A DNA stretch of 64,000 nt from Clostridium_I sp963725425 (GTDB lineage: Bacteria > Bacillota > Clostridia > Clostridiales > Clostridiaceae), in contig CAVRYJ010000031.1 in NCBI GenBank assembly GCA_963725425.1, positions 496,001 through 560,000 of the forward strand. Direction: 5' to 3'. Both the position numbers and the translations under genes were made by a program. Shown here piece by piece: positions 1 to 8,384 of the stretch (the stretch's first letter is position 1; each line of letters starts with the position of its first letter). Below the pieces are notes generated by a model. It was not told the DNA's origin. It ran no database searches and was given only the letters and a program-made list of their open reading frames with translations.

Positions 1-871
1 TACCTTGTACCCATCCTTGAAATTTATAACGTTTTTCAAAGTCATGTAAGGTATCCAAAATTGCTATTTGAATATCCTTCCCATCTCCATAAAAACTACT
101 TATATTTTTTAGTACTTGTTTTCTGAAAATATTATATTTATCCCTATTGCTCACTTCAATTACATTTGTACCAAATTTTTTAACTCTTTGCTCAAGAGCA
201 TCTTCTGTTATAACTAGTGAAAAATATGGTATCTTCTTCTTTACAGCATAATTGTACTCAAGATGTGTATAGCTTAATTTGGACTTATTCTCTATGCTTC
301 CATATCTTCCCCCTAGTATAAGCAGGTATACATCTGATTCATCTATCCATTCCTTTATAGTTTTTAACTGTGAAATATTTCCTGATTTAAATAATTCCAT
401 GCCTGCTGGTATGTTCCCTGACTTTAATATAGCCTCAACAGCTGCTTGCCTTTCTTCCGACAAATCGCTATAAGTAGACGATACAAAAACTTGTAATTTT
501 CTTTTAATTACAAAGTTCTCGTCTTTAACCCTGATTATTTTTTTACTTAAAATATCGTTATTTTTTTCAATTTCTTTATTTTCTATATCAGTAAAAAACA
601 TTTGTTCCTCTTCCTTCATAGTCAAAAATAAATCCATTAATCTTTTTATTCCATTATTCCAACTAACATAGTAATAATACTCGTCTACAGGATAAACCAT
701 GGGATAAAAATTAACATTTTTTAAGTAAGTGATATAATCGCAAGATTCACCAAATATTCTTCTTACTATCATTTCTGATTTTTCTATTAATGAATCTAAT
801 TTTACTTCATCACCATATTTTAAGTTATTTAAATCTTTTATAAGCCCGTAAATTAGTTTAGTATTATCCAT
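1..871 (-). CDS. DUF4062-domain protein, C-terminus beyond window edge
   Basis: The minus-strand frame is open from an ATG at 871 to the window edge, giving about 290 residues with no stop. GGGGTG lies 9 bases upstream of the ATG. Residues 1 to about 120 form a helical, acidic N-terminal region I do not recognise. A DUF4062 domain starts near residue 125 with KLQVFVSSTYSDLSEER and continues through GNIPAGMELF and YLLILGGRYGSIE. DUF4062 is a Rossmann-like, TIR/SEFIR-like fold that in bacteria often sits at the N-terminus of STAND NTPases and other presumed anti-phage or signalling proteins. An effector or sensor domain may follow beyond the edge. The domain call is firm; a defence role is inference. 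Confidence 0.8.
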   Translation of the reverse strand, partial: MDNTKLIYGLIKDLNNLKYGDEVKLDSLIEKSEMIVRRIFGESCDYITYLKNVNFYPMVYPVDEYYYYVSWNNGIKRLMDLFLTMKEEEQMFFTDIENKEIEKNNDILSKKIIRVKDENFVIKRKLQVFVSSTYSDLSEERQAAVEAILKSGNIPAGMELFKSGNISQLKTIKEWIDESDVYLLILGGRYGSIENKSKLSYTHLEYNYAVKKKIPYFSLVITEDALEQRVKKFGTNVIEVSNRDKYNIFRKQVLKNISSFYGDGKDIQIAILDTLHDFEKRYKFQGWVQG

Positions 872-929
872 ATATAACACCCCACTTGTGAAGCCTCTAT
901 GAAATAAACTAAAAATAGAATTTATAAGC

Positions 930-1062
930 AGAGTTCTTAGTTCCAGGTGGAGTTTCTTTCTACATCTGAAACTTAGAAATCGTTATCCAGGGACGTGTCA
1001 GCCGTTATCTCCCACTTAGAGAAGATGGGAGTGTTACGGATGATAGTCATCGGATAAACATG
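930..1062. other. Highly foldable intergenic segment (candidate ncRNA or IS605-type end relic)
   Basis: The 872-1206 gap has no convincing ORF but carries nested inverted repeats. AGTTTC/GAAACT pair at 951-973. GTTATCC at 982-988 pairs with GGATAAAC at 1052-1059 as a closing stem. Inside it, CCGT at 1002 pairs with ACGG at 1036 around CTCCCA/TGGGAG (1009-1031), followed by GATGA-TAG-TCATC (1039-1051). It is less AT-rich than its surroundings. It could be a structured leader or ncRNA read toward the DUF4062 gene, or the residual end (with omega-RNA) of an IS200/IS605-family element. I did not recognise a known riboswitch, 6S, tmRNA or SRP RNA. The strand is undecided. Confidence 0.4.
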
Positions 1063-1206
1063 ACAGATAACAAAAACTTATCATTAGCCTAATATACAAA
1101 ATGACCATAGATAGAAACAATTATTGATGATAAAATGATGCGGCAGTTTGTTTCATTTACCATATTATACCACATTTTTTTTTAAGTTTAAACTCTTTAT
1201 AGTAAA

Positions 1207-1623
1207 TTATATGTCTAATTTTAATAAATATTCATTAGCTCTTTTTAAAACATCTTTATCACTCTCATAGGTAAGTTGTTCATATATATCTTTGTATGTT
1301 GATAATTTATAATCTTCTATTTCTTCTTCTTGCATTTTTACAATATAGTCCTCTGAATTACCAATAAAAAATACAACCTCTTTGCGAGTATTTTCATTAG
1401 GTGAATATTTCTTTGTCACTCTGAACCCTTCCAATATGTGAGCTTTAATGTTAGTCTCCTCTAAGACCTCTCTTTTAGCAGTTTCTAGCTCTGTTTCTCC
1501 TTGTTCAACATGTCCTTTGGCGAATCCCCAATGACCATCTCTTTTACTTTTAATAGCTAAATATAAATGTGTTCCGTTTTCAATTTTATATACAACAGCA
1601 CCACATGATTTTTCATATTTCAT
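1207..1623 (-). CDS. Nudix hydrolase (Ap4A-hydrolase-like)
   Basis: This is a 138-residue single-domain protein. The Nudix box spans residues 37-59: it begins GHVEQGE and ends REVLEETNI, giving the G-x5-E-x7-REUxEExGU pattern with Asn in the last G position. The preceding HWGFAKGH resembles the WxxPKGH of bis(5'-nucleosyl)-tetraphosphatases, so dinucleoside polyphosphates or oxidised nucleotides are the likely substrates. The glutamates of the box bind the catalytic metal. Length is normal for the family. GAGAGGAGA precedes the ATG. The gene stands alone, divergent from the gene at 1715. The family is certain; the substrate is inferred. Confidence 0.9.
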   Translation of the reverse strand: MKYEKSCGAVVYKIENGTHLYLAIKSKRDGHWGFAKGHVEQGETELETAKREVLEETNIKAHILEGFRVTKKYSPNENTRKEVVFFIGNSEDYIVKMQEEEIEDYKLSTYKDIYEQLTYESDKDVLKRANEYLLKLDI

Positions 1624-1714
1624 AATTTTCTCCTCTCACATTATAATTTCCTCTTAGTAACATTTTTATTAGTATAACATATTCTAATTATTAGATTAAG
1701 GGAGGTGCTAATCT

Positions 1715-2425
1715 TTGTATTATTATTGTGGAATATGCCCACGCATTATGCAAAATTTATATAGACAAAAGGTAAATAATTTAAATGTTATTACTGATGA
1801 CCTTAATAAAGAAAACTCAACAATACATGAATTTTTAAAAATCCCTGTCTTACATGGAAATATAAATCCTGAAATTTTAAATAACATAAATACAAATATT
1901 AGAAATGATATATTAGAATTTAGGAATCAGTTTGAAACTTCTGCTGAAGAAAACGCAAAAGAAAAGGAAGCCCTAGGACTAAGTTATAAACCTTGGGAAA
2001 TTTCTAATAATTATATATTAACTTATAATAAAAATAGTCTTTTTAGTATATCTTTAATCTTTGAAGAACTAATCAATGGTAAAAGCAGTTATATTAAGAC
2101 TTCTTATAATTATGATCTAAAAACTGGTAGCCCGTTGCCTTTGACTGCACTTTTTAAACAAGGAACAGACTACATTGGATTTCTCAATAAAGAAAGCCTA
2201 AAACAAATAAAAGCAAATTCATCAAAATATTCATCTAATTCCACTGCGAGTTTCAAAGGAATTACCTCTGATCACCCTTACTATCTAGATAATAACAGCC
2301 TAAATTTATTTTTCGGTTTCAATGAAATTGCACCAACTTCTTCAGACATTGCCGTAATAAAAATCCCCTACGAAGACCTAAATAATATACTCAATTTTCC
2401 ACTTACACGCACTTTTTCAAGTTAA
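1715..2425 (+). CDS. DUF3298/DUF4163-type protein
   Basis: The start is a TTG at 1715 with GGAGGTG at 1701-1707, 7 bases upstream; no ATG has a comparable site. The 236-residue product has the RsiV-like layout: an N-terminal half reading NYILTYNKNSLFSISLIFEE, a central DLKTGSPLPLTALFK, and a C-terminal LNLFFGFNEIAPTSSDIAVI followed by KIPYEDL. This matches DUF4163 followed by DUF3298, a pair found in extracytoplasmic, often lysozyme-inhibitor-like, proteins. No signal peptide is evident, so its location is unclear. The stop codon (2423-2425) lies in the first heptamer of an interspersed repeat. The function is unknown. Confidence 0.75.
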   Translation: MYYYCGICPRIMQNLYRQKVNNLNVITDDLNKENSTIHEFLKIPVLHGNINPEILNNINTNIRNDILEFRNQFETSAEENAKEKEALGLSYKPWEISNNYILTYNKNSLFSISLIFEELINGKSSYIKTSYNYDLKTGSPLPLTALFKQGTDYIGFLNKESLKQIKANSSKYSSNSTASFKGITSDHPYYLDNNSLNLFFGFNEIAPTSSDIAVIKIPYEDLNNILNFPLTRTFSS

Positions 2426-2572
2426 AAGTTAAAAGTGAAGAGTTAAAAGTGAAGAAAAATTTTGCTTAGGCAAAATTAGAAAATTAAATAAATAAATTAT
2501 TTTATTGGATTATTTCTGCTGCAAGCAGAAAAATCTTCATCCACTCTTAACTTTTAACTCTTAATTCTTAAC
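2421..2572. repeat. Heptamer-armed palindromic repeat, copy A
   Basis: The left arm is GTTAAAA-type heptamers from 2421. Two mini-hairpins follow, ATTTTGC-TTAG-GCAAAAT (2459-2476) and TTTCTGC/GCAGAAA (about 2512-2530). The right arm is the complementary AACTCTT/AACTTTT heptamers ending at 2572. It lies between convergent genes and may act as a bidirectional terminator. Related copies lie near 8.3, 32.6, 36.65 and 45.6 kb. Confidence 0.8.
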
Positions 2573-2597
2573 TTATACAAGTTTGTTTTAGCCTTAT

Positions 2598-3275
2598 TCA
2601 TTCAATTATAGTTAATAGTTCCATTAGTGAGTTAATAGTGTAGTCACATTTATAGCTTATCTTTTTATTACTTCTGTTTATAATCACCGATTTAGCCTTC
2701 ATTTTTCTAGCACTTAAAATATCCATGTCAGAGTTTCCAACCATGTATATACACTTGATATCACTATTGTAATACTCCAAAGCTTTATTAATTATCTTAT
2801 TTCCAGGCTTATACGCTTTAATGTCGCCTGATATAATGAAATCATCAAAATATTTATATATATTTAATCTTTTTAGCTCGCCGATTAGTATATCCGAATC
2901 AGAGTCGCTGAATACGATTAATTTTATTTTTGTTTTTTTTAGCTGACTAAGTGAATCTATTACATCATCATACAGGTATGCTTCCTTTGAATAAAATTGT
3001 TCATAATAGTCATGGGCAAAATCACTTAGGTCGTCTAAACCCAGTTCTTCTGATATTTCTTTTAGTATCAATTGAAGTATTTCCTTAACACTTAAAAATT
3101 GTTCTTCATTTTTATTTCCATAAACATTCTCATATTTTTTCCTTATTAAAGCGTTTATTTCCTCTATATTTTCTTTTCCATATTTGCTAGCAATAAAATG
3201 GAACAAATCAGGTGAACCAATTAAGGTTCCTCCAATATCAAAAAAAATCAATTTATTTTCATCCTGATTAATCAT
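2598..3275 (-). CDS. HAD superfamily hydrolase
   Basis: This 225-residue HAD-IA phosphatase-like protein has motif I as FFDIGGTLIGSP near residues 11-22, with the nucleophile Asp kept and the usual DxDGT changed to DxGGT, a recurring HAD variant in which the general acid is Gly. Motif II is VFSDSDSD near 118-125, motif III the Lys of KPGNKI, and motif IV VGNSDMDILSA. The helical cap (residues 20-100) fits subclass I. Small phosphorylated metabolites are the likely substrates. Loss of the second motif-I Asp may lower phosphatase activity. The gene is 30 bases downstream of the radical SAM gene and probably co-transcribed with it. Confidence 0.85.
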   Translation of the reverse strand: MINQDENKLIFFDIGGTLIGSPDLFHFIASKYGKENIEEINALIRKKYENVYGNKNEEQFLSVKEILQLILKEISEELGLDDLSDFAHDYYEQFYSKEAYLYDDVIDSLSQLKKTKIKLIVFSDSDSDILIGELKRLNIYKYFDDFIISGDIKAYKPGNKIINKALEYYNSDIKCIYMVGNSDMDILSARKMKAKSVIINRSNKKISYKCDYTINSLMELLTIIE

Positions 3276-3305
3276 AGCTACACCTCATAGATTTTTTGAA
3301 TAAAT

Positions 3306-4973
3306 TTATTCACAGTAAAAAATATTTTCTGGTTTTTTTCCGTCAAAAACTACATATTTGATTTCAGAAACAATTTGGCCATCCCTTTCATATTTTAATA
3401 TATTGATATCAAATCTTTCTATATGAAAATCCTCAACATTTTCTTTTTTTATATTATCTCTTATTTCCTTTTGGACCTTCTTTTCCACAATCCTATTCAA
3501 AAATGGTGGAAGCCATTTCTTTTTATTAAATTTCAAATAATCGAATTTAATTATTTCAGATAAATTTCCAGTATCTTCTTGTAATACATCTTTAGCGAAG
3601 TCTATAAATACTTTATAGTATTCTGAAGATGAAATTTTTCTATCTAAATAACCTTTATCCTTAAAGTATATTCCAAGTTCAAAATAAAAATCAAAAGGAC
3701 TTTTAAATTTTGGAACAAAATATTTTAGTATATTCCCAAATTTTTGAGAGTTATAGTATTTATCCACAACTTCTTCTATTCTCTTAATTTTTAATATTTC
3801 TTCATAACTCATACTATCAGTACACAATATCTCATAAGGTGGATAAGGTGAATAAATCATGCCCCATTTTTCGGTTTCTTGTATCATTGAAGAACCTTTT
3901 AGAAGTTTCAAAAATCCCATTTGTACCTCTTCAGGCGCTATAGAGTATACATCGTTAAATGATTTTTTAAATTGAAGGTATGTCTCACCTGGAAGTCCTC
4001 CAATTAAATCAAGATGTTGCTTTACGTTTCTGTTAGTTTCCACTTTTACCACTTTATCTTTAATGTCTTCAAATTTTACATTTCTATTAATATTCCTTAA
4101 AGTATCTTCATTGGTAGTCTGAACTCCAACTTCCAGCTGAATTCTACCTTTTGGTGCTGTCTTTAACAGTTCTATTTCATCATCTATAAGGATATCCGCC
4201 GATATCTCGAAATGGAAAGTGGCATCTGTATCCGCATCAATCAAAAACTTCCATATATCCATGGAAAATTTATGATTACAATTAAAGGTTCTATCTACAA
4301 ATTTAATTAATTTTATACCTTTATCTATAAAAAATTGTAATTCCCTCTTTGTTCTTTCAGCATCTAAGAATCTCACACCATTAGTTGTTGATGAAAGACA
4401 ATATTTACATTTAAAAGGGCACCCACGGCTACTTTCATAGTAAACAATCTTATTGCTTAGATCATCATCTTCTTCGTATGGAAAAACAGTTTTGTTTAAA
4501 TCCATAGGTTCTCTTTCTCCACCAAAACTTATTTCATCCCCATCTTTACAATATAATCCTTTTATTTTTGCGCCACTAAATGGCTTGTTACTAAGCTTGA
4601 ACTGCACAAATTCCCTAAAAGTTTCCTCACCTTCTTCTTTGATGAGATAATCTCCTTGGCTTTCTGATAAAAATTTTTCCCCATCAAATGAAACCTCAGG
4701 TCCTCCAAAAATCACTTCTATGTTCTTATCCAAAGTTTTAATCAGCGTGGCAAGTTTAACTACATATTCTATATTCCAAATATAACAAGAGAAAGCTACT
4801 ATATTTGGTTTTTCTTCCGTTATGTTTTGAAATATCTTCTCAATTCTATCATTTATAGAAAACTCTTTTATTGTACATTCATAATCCAAATCCTTTGTAA
4901 AGGCTTTCAAATACCTTACAGCCAAATTACTATGTATATATTTTGAATTAATGGCCATCAGTAATATCTTCAC
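3306..4973 (-). CDS. B12-binding domain radical SAM protein, DUF4080 family
   Basis: The N-terminal 150 residues form a cobalamin-binding-type Rossmann domain (INSKYIHSNLAVRYLKAF, then VAFSCYIWNIEYV and VIFGGPEVSFD). The radical SAM cluster motif CPFKCKYC lies near residues 186-193, followed by the TIM-barrel segment with LEVGVQTTNEDTL. The C-terminal 170 residues fit DUF4080. The protein should bind a 4Fe-4S cluster, SAM and possibly cobalamin; the substrate is unknown. The first 26 bases of the gene overlap the end of the methyltransferase-like gene at 4948, so the two are translationally coupled. The 555-residue length is normal for this group. Confidence 0.9.
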   Translation of the reverse strand: MKILLMAINSKYIHSNLAVRYLKAFTKDLDYECTIKEFSINDRIEKIFQNITEEKPNIVAFSCYIWNIEYVVKLATLIKTLDKNIEVIFGGPEVSFDGEKFLSESQGDYLIKEEGEETFREFVQFKLSNKPFSGAKIKGLYCKDGDEISFGGEREPMDLNKTVFPYEEDDDLSNKIVYYESSRGCPFKCKYCLSSTTNGVRFLDAERTKRELQFFIDKGIKLIKFVDRTFNCNHKFSMDIWKFLIDADTDATFHFEISADILIDDEIELLKTAPKGRIQLEVGVQTTNEDTLRNINRNVKFEDIKDKVVKVETNRNVKQHLDLIGGLPGETYLQFKKSFNDVYSIAPEEVQMGFLKLLKGSSMIQETEKWGMIYSPYPPYEILCTDSMSYEEILKIKRIEEVVDKYYNSQKFGNILKYFVPKFKSPFDFYFELGIYFKDKGYLDRKISSSEYYKVFIDFAKDVLQEDTGNLSEIIKFDYLKFNKKKWLPPFLNRIVEKKVQKEIRDNIKKENVEDFHIERFDINILKYERDGQIVSEIKYVVFDGKKPENIFYCE

Positions 4974-5484
4974 GTAAAAAACTCCCTTTCTTTTGTGCCT
5001 TTATATAGTATATATTATCTGACTGTTTTAAATCAATTATATCAAAATATTGTTTTAATATTTTACAAGTTGTTTTGCAAGAAGCATCTGTAAAAGGATT
5101 TTTTGCCTTTATTTTAACTTGTTTAAATCCTTGTCTTGGTACCACAACTTTTAGTTTAATAAAAACACTTTTAAGTCTCGGCTTGTCCACATCCCATAGG
5201 TATAAAGTGCCATCATTTTTTAAAAAACTAACTATATCCTTCATTAGATTATTTTTTCCATATACACTTACAATTTCAAATAGAGAAAAGAAAATTACAC
5301 AGCTATCAAAATAATTTTTTTCTATTCTACCTTTATCTTTTTCTCCACTTATATAGTCAATTGTTAGGTTATCATCAGTACCCTTGCAAAGTTCATACAC
5401 TATTCCATGATTTTCAATACCTATATCAAGTACATTACCAAGAAAAGCTTCCTTTTCAAGATTTATAAATATCTCTTTACTCAT
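4948..5484 (-). CDS. Methyltransferase-like protein, partner of the radical SAM gene
   Basis: I place the start at the ATG at 5484, with GAGGTG 7 bases upstream. A longer frame to 5568 exists but runs through a terminator hairpin (5517-5559) and has no ribosome site. The 178-residue product has NVLDIGIENHGIVYEL near residues 16-31, a degenerate SAM-binding motif I, and CVIFFSLFEIVSVYGKNN plus FLKNDGTLYLWDVDKP like motifs II-III of class I methyltransferases. Glycines of motif I are partly lost, so activity is uncertain. The 26-base overlap with the radical SAM gene suggests the two act together. Confidence 0.65.
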   Translation of the reverse strand: MSKEIFINLEKEAFLGNVLDIGIENHGIVYELCKGTDDNLTIDYISGEKDKGRIEKNYFDSCVIFFSLFEIVSVYGKNNLMKDIVSFLKNDGTLYLWDVDKPRLKSVFIKLKVVVPRQGFKQVKIKAKNPFTDASCKTTCKILKQYFDIIDLKQSDNIYYIKAQKKGSFLREDITDGH

Positions 5485-5516
5485 ATATTTCACCTCATAA
5501 TTTACTAATTCTTTAG

Positions 5517-5559
5517 AAAAGCGATAATTCCTCCAATTTTTTGGAAAATTATCGCTTTT
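5517..5559 (-). terminator. Rho-independent terminator after the phospholipase-like gene
   Basis: AAAAGCGATAATT at 5517-5529 pairs with AATTATCGCTTTT at 5547-5559 around a CC...GG inner pair. On the minus strand the stem ends in TTTTC. It separates the gene at 5587 from the methyltransferase-like gene, and it argues against the longer N-terminus for the latter. Confidence 0.75.
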
Positions 5560-5586
5560 ATTAGGCACATATACTATTAGGCATCA

Positions 5587-6297
5587 TCACTTTATATTTG
5601 GTAATATATCTTCATAAAAATCCAACATAAAACCTGCTGTAGTCCGTTCTGCCTCTGGTATAATAATATTCGAAATTCTACTATAGCTTACGTCTATACT
5701 ACTTATATTTTTAAATTTTTTATAGGTGTTATTTGACATCAATGCATTTGCCTTTATATATTGATCTATTGTTTCATACCTTTTACTCTCCTCTGCCATT
5801 TCAAAAGGATACCCACTAACTAATTTTTTTAAAATCCACTGTTCAAAAGCTCTATGGCTCTTTAAAAGCTTATTGTTTACATGGTGTGGCACTGTGGTAT
5901 CTTGAATTAAATGGCAGGCGGCACCAAAATAAAACACTGACTTTGAAATTTCTCCTGCGTCAGCATAATTCACTGCTACCTTATAATATTTTTTACATTC
6001 CAATAGGGCATTTGAAAATCCATATAATCCTTTTTCTTCTGAATAATGATAAAAGTGATTTGTACTTTTGAAGTCCTGATCTGCAAATGCTACCCCCCGA
6101 TTTAGCTCAGCTACATATTTTAAGAAAAATCTATATTCTTCTTCATGCCCTTCTTCTTTTATTATTTCCATTCCCCTTATATTTATATATTTATGAACAG
6201 TGCAATAGGTTTTTACAAGCAATTTTTTTATTGGATTTACCTTTGCCATAACACTTCTAACTGCATTACCATAATGTTTTTCAATTGTCTTTTCCAT
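5587..6297 (-). CDS. Zinc-dependent phospholipase C-like protein
   Basis: The 236-residue protein resembles the bacterial zinc phospholipase C / P1 nuclease fold. It has FADQDFKSTNHFYHY near residues 76-90, then FYFGAACHLIQDTTVPHH near 123-140, with the spaced His and Asp residues that bind three zincs in that family. No N-terminal signal peptide is seen, whereas secreted clostridial alpha-toxins have one, so this may be a cytoplasmic or sporulation-associated relative. The mature alpha-toxin N-terminus (a Trp ligand) is not obvious. The gene is 14 bases downstream of the broken beta-propeller gene and ends at a terminator. Confidence 0.75.
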   Translation of the reverse strand: MEKTIEKHYGNAVRSVMAKVNPIKKLLVKTYCTVHKYINIRGMEIIKEEGHEEEYRFFLKYVAELNRGVAFADQDFKSTNHFYHYSEEKGLYGFSNALLECKKYYKVAVNYADAGEISKSVFYFGAACHLIQDTTVPHHVNNKLLKSHRAFEQWILKKLVSGYPFEMAEESKRYETIDQYIKANALMSNNTYKKFKNISSIDVSYSRISNIIIPEAERTTAGFMLDFYEDILPNIK

Positions 6298-6311
6298 ATT
6301 ATCACCTAGTT

Positions 6312-7618
6312 TTATTTTTTTATTTTTTCAAGTACAAGTATAAATACTATAGATATTGTGATTGCAGAAAACAACACATATATCATTATATTATTTACAG
6401 GAAATTTTTTATCTATTCCTCTGCTATTTGTAATTGAAACTAAAACTCCCTGATTTGAATCTAACATGGTAAAACTATTATCATTAAACTTCATGCTTAC
6501 TATATTGGCTTTGCTAATAAAACTGGCAAAAACTTTACCTGCTGCATTTTTATTAAAAAAACATATTGAATTTTCTTTAGTGTCATAGAAATATACGCTA
6601 TCGCTGTCACCGATAATTCCAGTTTTATCAACTGCAAGATCAGACAATGACGAAACCCATTTACTTTGATATATCGGTGCTGGGGGATTAGTTGTTGGAT
6701 GTTTATCTAATATAAAGTTAACTTTCTGATTGTTTTTGCCAGTAAATCTAGGTGAATCAATAGGATCTCCTCCACTATAATCTGGAAAACCATACCATCC
6801 CCCTTTTTCTATATAAAAAATATAATCAGAATCTCCAACTATTGGCCTAAGTCCCCTATCTTCCATTCCTCCAACTACTCCCAAAAGCTTTCCTTGGCTA
6901 TTAAAATCCATTCCTTTAATGTTTCTTATTCCATATGCATAGGTTTCAGCAGCTTTTGACTTTAAATTATATATAATTATTGATGAATTTCCCGGAAAGT
7001 GACCTGATACAATTTGACCCTTTATATTACTTGTATTATATGGAGTAAAAGCACCAGTATTATTAACTCCAAAATTTTGCCCTTTTAGGGTTATAGATTT
7101 TGGTGACATATCAAAAATAAATGGATTACTTTTAACCCAAGAGTTATCTTCACCAACCACACCAGAATTTGTTGCTGAACCAATAGATGCATAAAGCATG
7201 CCATTTTGTATTTTTATTTTCACATCTTTGTAGTCTCCATAATTTGGTATATTATTAATTAATTCTTCTGTGCTTTTTGTTTTATATTGTACAAATATAT
7301 GCTGTCTTTAGATGCGTAATAAATCTTATTCTTATAATATTCAATGCTATAGATATTCAAATTGTTATTATATATTATATCATAACTCACTCCATTTTTA
7401 TCAACATATTGAATTCTGTTATTAAAAGCTATGTATAAACCTCCCATATCGTCCCGTGCAAAATCTTTAGAATTTTTAAGCCCCTTTAAAATTATTGAAC
7501 TATCTTTTCCTTTAACTTTAATATTAATCTTATAATCCTTGTTATATATATTTCCCATTTTAAACACTGTAAAGCTTATAATTAAAGCTATACAAATTAC
7601 AGTAACAAGTTTTTTCAT
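6312..7618 (-). pseudogene. Beta-propeller (PQQ/sorbosone dehydrogenase-like) membrane-anchored protein, frameshifted
   Basis: Two frames encode one protein. The first starts at the ATG at 7618 (GGAGG upstream), has an N-terminal membrane segment (LVTVICIALIISFTVF) and stops at 7259 after IYLYNIKQKAQKN. The second, running to 6312, opens upstream of its nominal GTG start; in frame it reads STEELINNIPNYGDYKDV across the break. One extra A in the A5 run (T5 on the plus strand, 7274-7278) joins them into about 436 residues. The second part has propeller-like GIRNIKGMDFNSQGKLLGV and KGGWYGFPDYSGGDP and a C-terminal membrane helix (MIYVLFSAITISIVFILVL). The intact protein would be an extracytoplasmic propeller anchored at both ends. 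A sequencing error would look the same. Confidence 0.8.
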
Positions 7619-7686
7619 GTTTTCCTCCAAAAAATTAAATCCTCTTACCTAATTTATATTAAAAAGATAAGAGGATATGCACAGAT

Positions 7687-8246
7687 TCATATAATTGTAA
7701 GAATTATGTGTTGTCTTTCTACATTGCAAAGAGCTTCAAAAATTCTAACTATATCTTCATTTTTTATTTCATGTTTATATTTTTCATAGAATCTTACTGC
7801 ATGTTTTTCTTTTACACTAGCCAAATTCAAAAGTGCCTTATCATCTTTGTATTTATCATAGCTTATATCGGTTAATATTGGCATCCTTTTAAATCCACCT
7901 ATTTTAAAATGAATTTTCGCGTGCATCATTTCTACTTTACTTAATGCAGTGAACAATTCCTTAGTTTTTTTATTTTCTGCTTTTTTGCTGCTTTACGGTA
8001 GAAGTCGCCATTAAAGATTTCCAATTTTACTGCATGGTCTAAAATCTTTATAGTATTTTCATCTAGTAACTTAAACTCTACACTTAACATTTCTTTACCA
8101 TGACTTATAAATTCTTGACCTACCCCACAAAATGGACAATTAATTATATAGTCCGACCTATTCTTTTGATTAAAGGTAACACTATTAACTCCAAAATTTT
8201 TTTCATTTATTTCAGCCCCACAAATCATACATCTATAGCTTTCCAT
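7687..8246 (-). pseudogene. Rubrerythrin-like ferritin-fold protein, frameshifted
   Basis: The N-terminal frame (8246 to 7941) has two CxxC pairs, YRCMICGAE and NCPFCGVGQ, then a ferritin-like helix LDHAVKLEIFNGDFYRKAAKK before it runs out of frame. The second frame (to 7687) carries the rest: ELFTALSKVEMMHAKIHFK, EKHAVRFYEKYKHEI and IFEALCNVERQHI, with Glu and His at helix positions like those of di-iron proteins. Adding one A to the A6 run (T6 on the plus strand, 7981-7986) joins them, reading AAKKAENKKTKELFTALS. The intact product would be about 186 residues, probably an oxygen or peroxide stress protein. It is a real single-base loss or a homopolymer sequencing error. Confidence 0.8.
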
Positions 8247-8273
8247 AATTCTTCACCCACCAACCTTTTTTAA

Positions 8274-8376
8274 GTTAAAAGTTAAGAGTTAAAAGATGAA
8301 CCTTTTATATTCTTTGATTTTCTGCCCCAGCAAAAAATCCTCCTTAACTCTTAACTCTTAACTTTTAACTCTTAAC
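8274..8376. repeat. Heptamer-armed palindromic repeat, copy B
   Basis: GTTAAAA/GTTAAGA heptamers at 8274-8296 face AACTCTT/AACTTTT heptamers at 8345-8376. The TTTCTGC mini-hairpin is decayed (TTTTCTGCCCCAGCAAAAAA). It lies between two minus-strand genes, 8 bases past the stop of the gene at 8385. Confidence 0.75.
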
Positions 8377-8384
8377 TGTTTCTC

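Noticed and set aside
930..1062. A retron msr-msd region for the neighbouring gene
   Set aside because: The adjacent gene is DUF4062, and no reverse transcriptase frame is seen in the visible sequence.
5485..5568. A 28-residue N-terminal extension of the methyltransferase-like protein
   Set aside because: It reads through a terminator hairpin and lacks a ribosome site; the ATG at 5484 has GAGGTG.
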